Source of the DNA: Archaeoglobaceae archaeon
GTDB taxonomy: Archaea > Halobacteriota > Archaeoglobi > Archaeoglobales > Archaeoglobaceae
Assembly (NCBI GenBank): GCA_015520485.1
Contig: WAPX01000048.1
Location: forward strand, 1 to 38,267
Length of the DNA: 38,267 bases
Reading direction: 5' to 3'
Shown: positions 26,718 to 35,401 of the stretch, in pieces
Position numbering within the stretch: the stretch's first letter is position 1
How the letters are laid out: each line of letters opens with the position of its first letter
Notes under the pieces: generated by a model
What the model saw: the letters and a program-made list of their open reading frames with translations, nothing else
What the model was told of the DNA's origin: nothing
Database searches by the model: none
Program-made: the position numbers and the translations under genes

Positions 26718-26721
26718 AATT

Positions 26722-27684
26722 ATGTTTGGAAGAGCGTTTGAAGTTAAAAAAGAGGAATTGAGCTTCGTACTCGTCATAGTGCCGGGCGTGCTCGCGTATG
26801 CAGTGAGCCGTATCTTTCCGGTTTTCGATGCTCTGTTTCTTTCCTTACTCTTCGGAATAACCGCAGGTTCGGTTTTCAGGGGAGAGCAAATAAAAATCAG
26901 TGCAGAAAGAGCATTATCCGTTGCTCTTCCAGCAGGTATAGTTCTGTACGGATTCAAGGTTAGAATTCCTGCTCCATCTAAGATACCAGTGGAAGTAATA
27001 GCGCTGACGACTTTTTCCGCCATGATTATGAGCTTTTTTGTCTATTCTTTCTCCAGACTGCTGAAGGTTGAGAAAAAACTTTCAGTGCTTCTGGCATGTG
27101 GAACTGCGATATGCGGAGCGTCAGCCATAACAATACTGTCTTCGATAGTTAAGCCGAGAAAGGACGAATTTTCAGCTTCAATACTGATAATAACAGTTGT
27201 GGGGTTGACAGGAGTCATATTTTATCCGGCAATCTGGCACATACTGTGTTTAAGTGCAAAAGAGTATGCTGCTCTCTGCGGAGCTACGCTTCACCAGACG
27301 GGGCTTGTAGAGGCGGCCACGAGACCTTTTGGAGAAAACATGATGAGAGAAGCACTGTCAGTTAAGGGAATAAGGATTACACTCATATCTGTTGCTGCCT
27401 TAGCGGCATCCATGAAGTATTCCGAGGGATTTTACGTTCCGTGGTACATATTTGCCTTTCTCGTAATTTCTGTACTTTCAAGTTTTATGATTCCGCAACA
27501 GGCGGTGAAGTTCATGGAGCCACTATCCACGCTCGCTTTTTCGGTAACACTTGCGAGCATCGGTGTGTCGGTGAGAGTTTCAGAAGTTCAGAGAGTTGGA
27601 ATAAGGCCACTGCTAGCATCCTATGCAGGCTGGATTTTTGCCCTGTCGCTGTTCCTGTTAGCTCTTAAGTCTACAGGTTTTTGA
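26722..27684 (+). CDS. YeiH-family (UPF0324) membrane transporter
   Basis: The 320-residue protein has about ten hydrophobic helices and the YeiH signature LACGTAICGASAITILSSIVKPRKDE, plus GATLHQTGLVEAA. The family is annotated as putative sulfate exporters, but substrates are mostly unproven. It starts four bases after the radical SAM gene, so the two are co-transcribed. A T-rich stretch follows its stop. Confidence 0.88.
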   Translation: MFGRAFEVKKEELSFVLVIVPGVLAYAVSRIFPVFDALFLSLLFGITAGSVFRGEQIKISAERALSVALPAGIVLYGFKVRIPAPSKIPVEVIALTTFSAMIMSFFVYSFSRLLKVEKKLSVLLACGTAICGASAITILSSIVKPRKDEFSASILIITVVGLTGVIFYPAIWHILCLSAKEYAALCGATLHQTGLVEAATRPFGENMMREALSVKGIRITLISVAALAASMKYSEGFYVPWYIFAFLVISVLSSFMIPQQAVKFMEPLSTLAFSVTLASIGVSVRVSEVQRVGIRPLLASYAGWIFALSLFLLALKSTGF

Positions 27685-27740
27685 GTTTTTAGTTTAATTT
27701 TATTTATTTTAAATCTTATTTCAGTAGTAATCTAATTTTT
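27685..27740 (+). terminator. T-rich candidate terminator after the feoB operon
   Basis: Several runs of four or five T in an AT-rich stretch directly follow the YeiH-type gene. This is the usual look of an archaeal intrinsic terminator. The assignment is by composition only. Confidence 0.4.
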
Positions 27741-27815
27741 AGACTTAGACTTAAATAACTTCAGTAACAGACAGGGTACATTGCACAAGTTCAGCAACAC
27801 GTATTGCGAGCAAAC

Positions 27816-27824
27816 AATTTAAAG
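27816..27824 (+). promoter_or_regulatory. Candidate TATA box of cbf5
   Basis: AATTTAAAG lies 22-30 bases before the ATG at 27846, predicting a leaderless mRNA and supporting that start over the TTG at 27804. Confidence 0.55.
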
Positions 27825-27845
27825 CTGGACGCCAGACTAACCTCA

Positions 27846-28859
27846 ATGGGCAAATCGATATTAGGGGAAGTCGAGGAATCGTTTTACGTCAGAGAAGAAG
27901 CGAAAACCGACGAAAGCTACGGGTGTTACCCGTATAAAAGGCCAATTGAGGAATATATAAAAAAAGGATTTGTTTGCATAGATAAACCGATGGGGCCAAG
28001 CAGCCATGAAGTAGTTGTGTGGGTGAGGAGGATACTCAACGTTAAAAAAACGGGACACGCCGGAACGCTCGATCCAAGAGTCACCGGAGTGCTGCCTGTT
28101 TTTATAGAGGACGCAACCAAACTTGTCAGGTTCCTTCAAAGATCGGAAAAAGAGTATGTCACCCTGATGAGACTGCATTCCGACGCCTCCGAAATAGAAA
28201 TCGTTAAAACTCTGAACAAATTCGTGGGCAAAATTTACCAGAGACCTCCGTTAAAATCTGCTGTCAGGAAGAGGCTGAGAATCAGAGAGATTTACGGGAT
28301 TGACGTGCTCGAAATAGATGGTAGAGATGTGCTGTTCAAAGTTAGGTGTGAGGCAGGAACTTACATCAGAAAACTCTGCACAGACGCAGGAGAGGTTATG
28401 GGAAAAGGAGCACACATGCAGGAGCTGAGAAGAACAAAAACAGGCTGTTTCACTGAAGACATGTGTTACACATTGCACGATTTGCTTGACGCATACGTGC
28501 TGTGGAAAGAAGAGGGTGAGGAAAAGTACCTGAGAGAAGTGATAAAACCGATGGAGCTTGCAGTTACCAGCATGCCAAAAATCGTGATAAAGGATACGGC
28601 TGTTAACGCAATAACTTACGGGGCGAACTTGATGGCTAAGGGAGTTGCCTACGTCGAAAAGAACGTCAGAGCCGGAAAAGACGTCGCGATATTCACCCTG
28701 AAGCACGAACTTGTGGCTATAGGCAAGGCTTTGAAGAATGCTGAAGAGATAGCAAGGATGAACAGCGGTGAGGTTGTCGATATTGCAAGAGTTCTCATGG
28801 AGAGGGATGTTTACCCTGTGGCGTGGACGAAGAAGAAAAATAAAATTAGTTTGCGTTGA
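27846..28859 (+). CDS. truB: tRNA/rRNA pseudouridine synthase Cbf5
   Basis: The 337-residue catalytic subunit of archaeal H/ACA RNPs isomerises uridines in rRNA and can make Psi55 in tRNA. The TruB core shows GFVCIDKPMGPSSHEVV and the catalytic Asp in HAGTLDPRVTGVLPV, then RPPLKSAVRKRLR and CEAGTYIRKLC. A C-terminal PUA domain (about 250-330; MPKIVIKDTAVNAITYGANLMAKGVAYVEKNVRAGKDV) binds the ACA end of the guide RNA. Partner L7Ae is encoded in this window; Gar1 and Nop10 are not. Confidence 0.96.
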   Translation: MGKSILGEVEESFYVREEAKTDESYGCYPYKRPIEEYIKKGFVCIDKPMGPSSHEVVVWVRRILNVKKTGHAGTLDPRVTGVLPVFIEDATKLVRFLQRSEKEYVTLMRLHSDASEIEIVKTLNKFVGKIYQRPPLKSAVRKRLRIREIYGIDVLEIDGRDVLFKVRCEAGTYIRKLCTDAGEVMGKGAHMQELRRTKTGCFTEDMCYTLHDLLDAYVLWKEEGEEKYLREVIKPMELAVTSMPKIVIKDTAVNAITYGANLMAKGVAYVEKNVRAGKDVAIFTLKHELVAIGKALKNAEEIARMNSGEVVDIARVLMERDVYPVAWTKKKNKISLR

Positions 28860-28973
28860 TTTTGAGGTCAGGTCTTATTGGTAATTACCCGGATAAAATC
28901 AAAAATATTATATCATTCAAGACAGAATTTTTAAAAGATGCAAATTCCTGAAAATATTGCAAACCGTAGATTT

Positions 28974-29387
28974 ATGGTGAAAGCATTTTTAACGGTAATT
29001 CTGCTTCTGCTCGCAGGTATTTCGGTGGTTTCTGCAGATTTAGCACCCAAACCGGAGATTTTTGGTGTTGACCTGATTATAATTATCCTGCTATCCGTTT
29101 TCTTTTTATCAAATCTCTGTATCGAGCTGTTTGTTGCATTTATCTATTCCACGCTCAGAAAGCTTAAGATGAAGAAAGTTCTGCTTGCCGTTTTTGTTGC
29201 AAATTCGATATCATATATTCCGTTTTTCATAGCAGCCGTTACAATCGGGAACATACCACTCCTCGAAGTGATCGTGATTTTATTCGAGTGCTGTGTGATA
29301 AGGCTGGTTGCCAAAGTCAGCTGGAAAGACGGTTTCTTCCTCAGCCTTGCAGCGAATTTGACGAGTTACATGATATTTCGGCTTTAA
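28974..29387 (+). CDS. Unrecognised small membrane protein with signal peptide
   Basis: The 137-residue product starts with a clear signal-like helix (MVKAFLTVILLLLAGISVVSA) followed by DLAPKPEIFGVD and two or three more membrane helices. I find no family motif, though the arrangement of a short periplasmic segment after the signal and then a hydrophobic body recurs in archaeal proteins of unknown role. ATG 28938 would add 12 residues. The TATA-like element at about 28927-28935 fits 28974, and a second at about 28904-28914 fits 28938. It faces the 475-residue gene with 20 bases between their stops. Confidence 0.55.
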   Translation: MVKAFLTVILLLLAGISVVSADLAPKPEIFGVDLIIIILLSVFFLSNLCIELFVAFIYSTLRKLKMKKVLLAVFVANSISYIPFFIAAVTIGNIPLLEVIVILFECCVIRLVAKVSWKDGFFLSLAANLTSYMIFRL

Positions 29388-29407
29388 GAGACATGACCAC
29401 TCACCAA

Positions 29408-30835
29408 CTAAACAACGATTCCGGCTTCTTTCAATTTCATCCTCGCAAGCATTCTTTCTCCGGTCTTCGACTTTTCTGCAAACTCCTTCAGTTCACCGAA
29501 GCTTACGGGTTTCAGCCTGAAGGATTTGTTTGTTCTGTCCGGTATCACCTCAAAAATCTTTCTAAGTTCCACGCCGTCGAACATGTAAAACGCGTCCTTT
29601 GGTCTGGCTTTTCCATTTTTCGCCTTACAGGCAAGGCAGAAGTATCTGCGACCGCTCTTAAATTCGAGAACTATGAAGTGCAGGTAATACCCCCTTACAG
29701 GCTTTGTTATCAGACATGTGTACTCGAGGTGCGTGGCGAGCTTCTTTCTCACCCTCACCCTTACGGCGTCGACAACGTAGTCGTAGCACGTGTCACAGTC
29801 CGGTATTTTATCAATATCCTCCAAAGCGCTGATAAATCTGCTGGTCAGACTCTCAACAGCTGGAAAAATGTACTCTGATGTGTCCTCTATAAATTTACAG
29901 ATTAAATCTAATTCGAAATCCTCAACTTTTTTACCATTGATGTACGATTTAAACCGCCTCTTTTCTGGATACAGAAATAAATCGACACTCAGCCGGTAGT
30001 TTCCGCTTAACAGGTCTTCAAGCAGCTTTTTGCTCGCAAGGCAATCACCCTTCCCGTCTAGGGAGAAATTGCTCAGGAAATCGTTCACGAGTATGAGAAG
30101 AACTGTTAAAGTTCCCCAGCGAATGCCTTTCTCTCCAAATAGCACGTTGATTCTGTACCTCACTCCACTTGGCACGTTCTGAACTTCAGATTTTACGTCT
30201 GTTCTGGTTACCCTTATAACCCTCTCAACGGCACGGCTGTTTGAAGCAATTCTGATCAGGGGTACGTATGCAGATATGCCAGGAAAGTCGCTTTTTGCAA
30301 ACTTCAGGGCATTTTCAATACATTCGAGAACGTGAAGTGTGTAAGCTCTCGAATCTACCCTTCTAACTCTTTTCAGAACCTCTTCGTATGCTTCTTGGGA
30401 AAAAAACGTTGAATTGAGGTAGTGTCTGAGCAGTCCAGCCATTTTTCTGTGGTTGCCAAGCTTCAGGATGACGTGGTTAACCATTCTACTCGAGTCTTTC
30501 CACACCTCACATCTTCGCTTCAACGCGTAGATGTTGAGGTAGAAGACGATGTAAACGAGTTCGCAGGCAACCCTTTCCTCTCCAATTAAAAACATCCTGT
30601 CAAAATTAATATTTTCCAGTCTTTTCACTATTTCAGACCATTCAGCTTTTAAAAACTCAAAGAAAAGTCTTCCCCTTTTTACATCACTCCTACTCTTAAA
30701 ATCGAAGTTCAGCCCAAAGCTCGAATCGAGTAATCCCGACCACATGTTGAGAAAATTTGAAAATATGTCGTAAAATTCGTTAAAAACCCTTTCAGACTTT
30801 TCGAGGCTATCTCCACCAGTTTTGAGCAGCGTCAA
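29408..30835 (-). CDS. Unrecognised 475-residue protein with two CxxC pairs
   Basis: I do not recognise this protein. The N-terminal two thirds look helical and rich in charged residues; no membrane helix is convincing except a hydrophobic stretch GTLTVLLILVNDFL near residue 235. Two CxxC pairs (PDCDTCYDYV and YFCLACKAKNGKARPKD) in the last third could form a zinc site. Between them lies a basic beta-rich stretch (VRVRVRKKLATHLEYTCLITKPVRGYY). The start is TTG, five bases after a perfect GGAGGTG (plus 30841-30848); no ATG is closer. It lies between an orphan membrane gene and tRNA-Asp, which suggests an accessory segment. A role cannot be assigned. Confidence 0.7.
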   Translation of the reverse strand: MTLLKTGGDSLEKSERVFNEFYDIFSNFLNMWSGLLDSSFGLNFDFKSRSDVKRGRLFFEFLKAEWSEIVKRLENINFDRMFLIGEERVACELVYIVFYLNIYALKRRCEVWKDSSRMVNHVILKLGNHRKMAGLLRHYLNSTFFSQEAYEEVLKRVRRVDSRAYTLHVLECIENALKFAKSDFPGISAYVPLIRIASNSRAVERVIRVTRTDVKSEVQNVPSGVRYRINVLFGEKGIRWGTLTVLLILVNDFLSNFSLDGKGDCLASKKLLEDLLSGNYRLSVDLFLYPEKRRFKSYINGKKVEDFELDLICKFIEDTSEYIFPAVESLTSRFISALEDIDKIPDCDTCYDYVVDAVRVRVRKKLATHLEYTCLITKPVRGYYLHFIVLEFKSGRRYFCLACKAKNGKARPKDAFYMFDGVELRKIFEVIPDRTNKSFRLKPVSFGELKEFAEKSKTGERMLARMKLKEAGIVV

Positions 30836-31012
30836 ATCAACACCTCCAGTTGGTACAGTAAGCCATAAACCCCTATACAGTTTTGAACTGACTTAAAAAC
30901 ATCTGAGTATCCATTCTAAAACCTTTTTGTCCTACATTTAAACCTCGAAAACCTTCTACTGCATTGGACTGCTGTCTCGATTTCAATTGAGTTCACGCAA
31001 TTTGAGCACAAA

Positions 31013-31020
31013 GCTTAAAT
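31013..31020 (+). promoter_or_regulatory. Candidate TATA box of tRNA-Asp
   Basis: GCTTAAAT ends about 30 bases before the first base of the mature tRNA, the usual place for an archaeal tRNA promoter. Confidence 0.6.
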
Positions 31021-31049
31021 TGAGGATGCACCAAAGCCAGAATGCAGAT

Positions 31050-31124
<75 letters not shown>

Positions 31125-31253
31125 CTTATATTTTTGGCCTGGGAGGGTATACGACAGCGTTTGCGAGTTTTAAATCCAGTGGCTAAGTCCGGTGAGAAGA
31201 TCGCTGTCATTAATAAAATAAGATATAAAGCTGGTAACGGTTTACATCCAACT

Positions 31254-32930
31254 TTACATCCCGATCAAAAAGGTTCCGAGAATTCCCGTAACGACCATCT
31301 GCAAGAGTATGCAGAACCAGAACAGGTAGAGGGCTTTAAACCCAAGTTCTCTGAACCCCCTGTCTATGCTCTCGAAAAACCTCTTGCCCATTACTGTAAC
31401 TTCCACGTCTCTCCTGCCGTAGGTTACCTCAGCTTCCTGCCTTTCCTCCCTTTCAAATTCGTCCATGAATCGAATGAGAAAGCTTTTTACGGCTTCTCTG
31501 TCCTCCACGTCACTTCCTACCGGTTTATACCCAATTTTGGGGGATACACCCGTCTTGGTGTGGTTGTCAGTCGTTACAGCTATCAGTTCCACATCCCTGT
31601 TCCGGGCTATTTCCTCGATCTCCCTTCTGAATTCGAGAACCATGTTGTTTCCGTCAACCATCAAAATGCAGTACCTGCGATTACCGTAATCGAGCATCAA
31701 TGCGGCAATGCAACCACAGATGTTGCAGGTCTCAACACTTTCTTTTTTGAAAAAGCAGGAAAGCTTAGCTTTTTCTCTTTCTCTGCTGATCTTTGAAGCT
31801 TCTTCAATGAGCTCTTTCACGTCCTGCACGTCGAAATCCGAAACCTCGTACCTGTTTCTGTGTGCATTGTGAGCTTCGCACAGCAGAACGTCTTTTCCAA
31901 AAGCTTTTTCGGCAAAAACGTTTAGCTCTGGAGGCAAGTCGTCCGTAACAGTTTTTCCACTTAAGACGAGCAGGTCAACGCTGTCGAACGGAAAATCGTA
32001 CAGCGTGTAGTTCTTTCCTTCGAGTTTGAACGGCTCTTTTGGTTTGCAGCTCACATCGCAGCACGATATCGAGTTAACTATCCTCTCGATGTCCTCCCCT
32101 CCAGCCGGATTCAGTTCGTGCTTGGTTGCAGAATGCAGGTACATCGTGTTACCTGCTTTCAGTATGCTTCCAACGAGTTTTCCCCCTCCAACGTTCCTTA
32201 TTGGCCCGGGATGGAAGGCCGTGTTGACGAGCTTTGTGGAGCAGGAGCCTGAGAACTTCAGGCATTTAACGAAACCCCTTCTCACTTCTCCGGTTTTTTT
32301 CAGTTCGCTTTCAAATTCTTCCGGATTCGTTGTGAGCCAGAAAAGAATAAAGGCCTTCAGCATTCTCTTCATGTTTACTTTATCGTAATTTTTGTCAATA
32401 AAAAACTTTATATAAATAATTGCAAGCAAAACGCCAAAAACTGTGGATATACTGTAACTCAGCATTCTGTGCGGAGCGTTAAAGGAGTAGTGGTAATCAA
32501 CGGGATACAGAAGAAGAAGAATTGCCATGCTAACAATGCCGACTTTCTTTTCATCTGCTCTGGACGTGAAGTACAGTACGAGCGTTAGCAATGTGGAAAG
32601 GGCTGCCGGTGACAGGACAATCAGTTCGAAAAATCCAAGGTGAATTACAAAAAAGTCAAAAACCTCCACGAAAATTAAAATTAAGAGGGCAAGAAAAAAC
32701 AGCCTCCTGCTGTTAAAAGCTAGACCTATTGGTCTGGAAAACAGGAGGAGAAGCAAGATAATGGCGAGCCCTATGAAGAGGTAACGTTTTGCAAAAAACG
32801 ACTTGCTGACCATACCGTTTAGAGCTGAGGCAAAAACGATGGTTATCAGTCCCAGAGTAACCGTAATTCTTTTCTTTGGAATTGTGAATATCTTGGAGTA
32901 AAACTTCTCGAGCATGTTCGTGTCTATCAT
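31254..32930 (-). CDS. DUF2070 family archaeal membrane protein
   Basis: The 558-residue protein has six or so N-terminal membrane helices within residues 20-175, a large cytoplasmic domain and one more hydrophobic segment at the C-terminus (FWFCILLQMVVTGILGTFLIG). The soluble domain carries the DUF2070 signature AFHPGPIRNVGGG (about 238-250), with CEAHNAHRN, LMVDGNNMVLEFR and TTDNHTKTG. The conserved His and Asp residues suggest a metal-dependent activity, but function is unknown. The ATG start at 32930 is preceded by an AT-poor leader with no clear promoter by eye. A 220-codon open frame on the opposite strand is a shadow. Confidence 0.9.
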   Translation of the reverse strand: MIDTNMLEKFYSKIFTIPKKRITVTLGLITIVFASALNGMVSKSFFAKRYLFIGLAIILLLLLFSRPIGLAFNSRRLFFLALLILIFVEVFDFFVIHLGFFELIVLSPAALSTLLTLVLYFTSRADEKKVGIVSMAILLLLYPVDYHYSFNAPHRMLSYSISTVFGVLLAIIYIKFFIDKNYDKVNMKRMLKAFILFWLTTNPEEFESELKKTGEVRRGFVKCLKFSGSCSTKLVNTAFHPGPIRNVGGGKLVGSILKAGNTMYLHSATKHELNPAGGEDIERIVNSISCCDVSCKPKEPFKLEGKNYTLYDFPFDSVDLLVLSGKTVTDDLPPELNVFAEKAFGKDVLLCEAHNAHRNRYEVSDFDVQDVKELIEEASKISREREKAKLSCFFKKESVETCNICGCIAALMLDYGNRRYCILMVDGNNMVLEFRREIEEIARNRDVELIAVTTDNHTKTGVSPKIGYKPVGSDVEDREAVKSFLIRFMDEFEREERQEAEVTYGRRDVEVTVMGKRFFESIDRGFRELGFKALYLFWFCILLQMVVTGILGTFLIGM

Positions 32931-33171
32931 CGCCGGAAGGGAAATCAGAGGTAATTTATCTGTTGTGTCTCGACGTTGCTGATTGAGTTGTGCGGATTTG
33001 ATTGTGTGACTGAAATCATCGATTGCAGATTAAAACCAATACGGGCCGAATGCGAGCTAAAGTTTACGGCTTGTTTCTCTAAATGAAATACCTAAATAAA
33101 AAAATTTAAATAAATAAGTTATAATGTAAATTTGCAAAAACGTGAACCTGGCGGAGCTTGCGGAGGAAAAG

Positions 33172-33179
33172 CTTTAAAG
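33172..33179 (+). promoter_or_regulatory. Candidate TATA box of the BtuFCD-like operon
   Basis: CTTTAAAG lies 25-32 bases before the ATG at 33204, giving a leaderless start. GC-rich GGCGGAGCTTGCGGAGG lies immediately upstream and is unlike the surrounding AT-rich DNA, so it may hold an activator or repressor site. Confidence 0.5.
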
Positions 33180-33203
33180 ACAAATATATTTGATAACATA
33201 TCA

Positions 33204-34328
33204 ATGAATTCGAAAAAACTGTTTGCAGTACTGTTTCTCGTTGTGCTTGCTGCTGGATGTGTGGCACATAAAGCGGAGCTGACGAAGCACGAGCTGAACG
33301 TAACTCCATCCGTTGTGTTTGGAAAGAACCTTGTAAAGTACGCAAAGAACTTCAAACTCATCCCGTTTACTTCCAGAAACTGCAAGGGATACATTCTGAA
33401 AACCAGAGACGGTAAAAACTGGGACGTTTACGTTCTCTACAATGGAACAAAACCCGTTATAGAGAGTCTGAGCAACCCGGTTTATATCAGGATTCCCGTC
33501 AGGAGACTCGTTGTGATGTCCTCCACCCACATAGCTATGCTTGAAGCGATAAACGCGACGAACTGCATTGCTGGCTACATGTACACGGGTAACTACAAAA
33601 TTTACTTCCCGGACGTAGTGAAAAAACTCAGGGAAGGTAAAATTGTAGAACTCGGAAGTCCGTACAATCCAGATTACGAGAAAATAATAGAGCTACACCC
33701 TGATCTGGTCGTGATATACGTTGCCGGGAATTCCAAGGTTGCCGAGAAGTTAAGGGAACTGCACATTCCGTTTGTCATCGACAGCGAGTGGAAGGAGACT
33801 TCGCCGCTCGGAAGGGTTGAATGGGTCAAGTTCTTTGGAGCAATTACTGGAAAGGAAAAGGCAGCAGAAGCTTACTTTGAAAGAATAGTCAAAAACGTCA
33901 CAGAAATAAAGGACGAGCTGAGAAATGCGAGCAGACCCACACTTGCCTGGGCTATTGTTTACAACGGCAAGGTGTACATGCCCACGAACAACACCTACGT
34001 GGCAAACATGGTGAGAATTGCCGGATGCAGGTACCTCTGCGCAAACGAATCTCCCACGGACATAGCAACTTTACTCAAAGTGGCGAGCAACGCTGATTAC
34101 TTTATCTACGGCTCCTACTTTGCCAAGAATCTGACGTACATCAGAAAAGTGGATCCGAGACTGACGGAGTTAAAGGCTTTTAAAGAGTTCAAAATATACA
34201 ACATATCTCCAGACTACTGGCAGCTCGGTTACCTCCACACGGACAGGGTGATTGAAGATTTAGCGGCTATAACTCATCCAGAGCTCTTCAGGAACTATAC
34301 TCCGCACTTCTTCATCAGGCTGAAATGA
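33204..34328 (+). CDS. BtuF-like substrate-binding lipoprotein of a metal-chelate/corrinoid importer
   Basis: The 374-residue protein begins with a lipoprotein signal, MNSKKLFAVLFLVVLAAGC, with Cys19 at the lipobox. Residues 20-100 form an extra N-terminal beta-rich part. The periplasmic-binding fold of the BtuF/FepB family follows: VVMSSTHIAMLEAINATNCIAGYM, ELGSPYNPDYEKIIELHPDLVVIY, and VKFFGAITGKEKAAEAYFERIVKNV. It lies 32 bases before the permease gene. Substrate (vitamin B12, haem or Fe siderophore) is not fixed by sequence; the fused ATPase downstream favours corrinoids. ATG 33204 is set by the TATA box at 33172; the frame is open to 33132. Confidence 0.82.
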   Translation: MNSKKLFAVLFLVVLAAGCVAHKAELTKHELNVTPSVVFGKNLVKYAKNFKLIPFTSRNCKGYILKTRDGKNWDVYVLYNGTKPVIESLSNPVYIRIPVRRLVVMSSTHIAMLEAINATNCIAGYMYTGNYKIYFPDVVKKLREGKIVELGSPYNPDYEKIIELHPDLVVIYVAGNSKVAEKLRELHIPFVIDSEWKETSPLGRVEWVKFFGAITGKEKAAEAYFERIVKNVTEIKDELRNASRPTLAWAIVYNGKVYMPTNNTYVANMVRIAGCRYLCANESPTDIATLLKVASNADYFIYGSYFAKNLTYIRKVDPRLTELKAFKEFKIYNISPDYWQLGYLHTDRVIEDLAAITHPELFRNYTPHFFIRLK

Positions 34329-34360
34329 CGTTCTGAAACCCGGTCCCTTAGGGTGAGTCA

Positions 34361-35371
34361 ATGCAGAGCAGAAACGCAGCGATAATGGTACTCCTGATTA
34401 TTTTCCTTTTTTCTTCCATTGCTGCTGGAATACTGGTGGGCAGTGTCAATGCATCAATCTCCGATCTTATCAGGTACCTCTCCGGTAAAAACGATGTGCT
34501 CGGCTACATAATATTTAATGTGAGGATACCGAGAACCTTGGCTGCGGCGATTGCTGGGGCGAGTCTGGCTGTAAGCGGACTTTTGCTGCAGACTTACTTC
34601 AGAAACCCGCTTGCGGGACCCTACGTTCTCGGCATTTCTTCAGCAGCATCGTTTGGTGTCGCTCTTTACGTTCTCGCAGGAATAAGCCTGATTCCAAACT
34701 TCTCCTTTGGCATGATGTTTCCCGCCTTCATAGCTTCGGCTCTCGCCGGTTCAGCTCTGGCAATTCTGCTGATACTTGCGGTTGCTGCGAGAGTTAAAAG
34801 TGCTGTCACTCTGCTCATAGTGGGTCTGATGATCGGCTACATGTTTTCTGCAGTTGATCAAATTCTGATAACGTTCGCCAACGCAAAAAGAGTGCAGCTT
34901 TACATCCTCTGGAGTTTTGGAACTTTTTCCGGCGTGACGTGGGATTATCTCAAAGTAATGACAGCAATCCTGATTCCGTGCCTGGTGTTAACGGTTCTGC
35001 TTTCCAAACCCCTCAACGCGATGCTTCTCGGTGAAAACTACGCAAAAACTATGGGGGTTAATGTGAGAGCTGTCAGAGTCGTCGTTATATCTCTTTCAGC
35101 CGTGTTTGCGGCAATAGTAACTGCCTATTGCGGTATAATAGCTTTTGTGGGTCTGGCAGTTCCGCACATAGCGAAACTCGCCCTTAAGGCCTCTGATCAC
35201 AGAATACTGATTCCCGCCACCATCCTTGCAGGAGCTGCGATAACCGTCACCTGCGATATAGCAGCGAGAATGCTTTTAAGCCCGGTAGAACTTCCAATAA
35301 GCGTTATAACGTCCCTGTTTGGTGCACCCGTTGTGGTTTACCTCGTGCTTAAAAGGAGTTTTAGCGTTTAA
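34361..35371 (+). CDS. BtuC/FecCD-family ABC permease
   Basis: The 336-residue permease has about ten helices and the family signatures [48 protein letters not shown]-like, with [16 protein letters not shown] here, and [19 protein letters not shown], the loop that contacts the ATPase. Two copies would form the channel. A GGTGA site lies just upstream of the ATG. It is 30 bases before the ATPase gene, so binding protein, permease and ATPase make a complete importer. Confidence 0.93.
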   Translation: [336 protein letters not shown]

Positions 35372-35401
35372 CTGCTGTAAAACAATGCGTGAGGGTTGAA
35401 A

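Noticed and set aside
29288-29878. A 196-codon open frame on the plus strand
   Set aside because: It overlaps the end of the membrane-protein gene and is antisense to the 475-residue gene, which has a strong ribosome site.
31134-31796. A 220-codon open frame on the plus strand after tRNA-Asp
   Set aside because: It is antisense to the DUF2070 gene, which has a family signature and membrane helices. The plus-strand product has no recognisable pattern.
33110-33203. A cobalamin riboswitch before the BtuFCD-like operon
   Set aside because: No B12-box consensus is visible, and the TATA box at 33172 leaves no room for a leader RNA.
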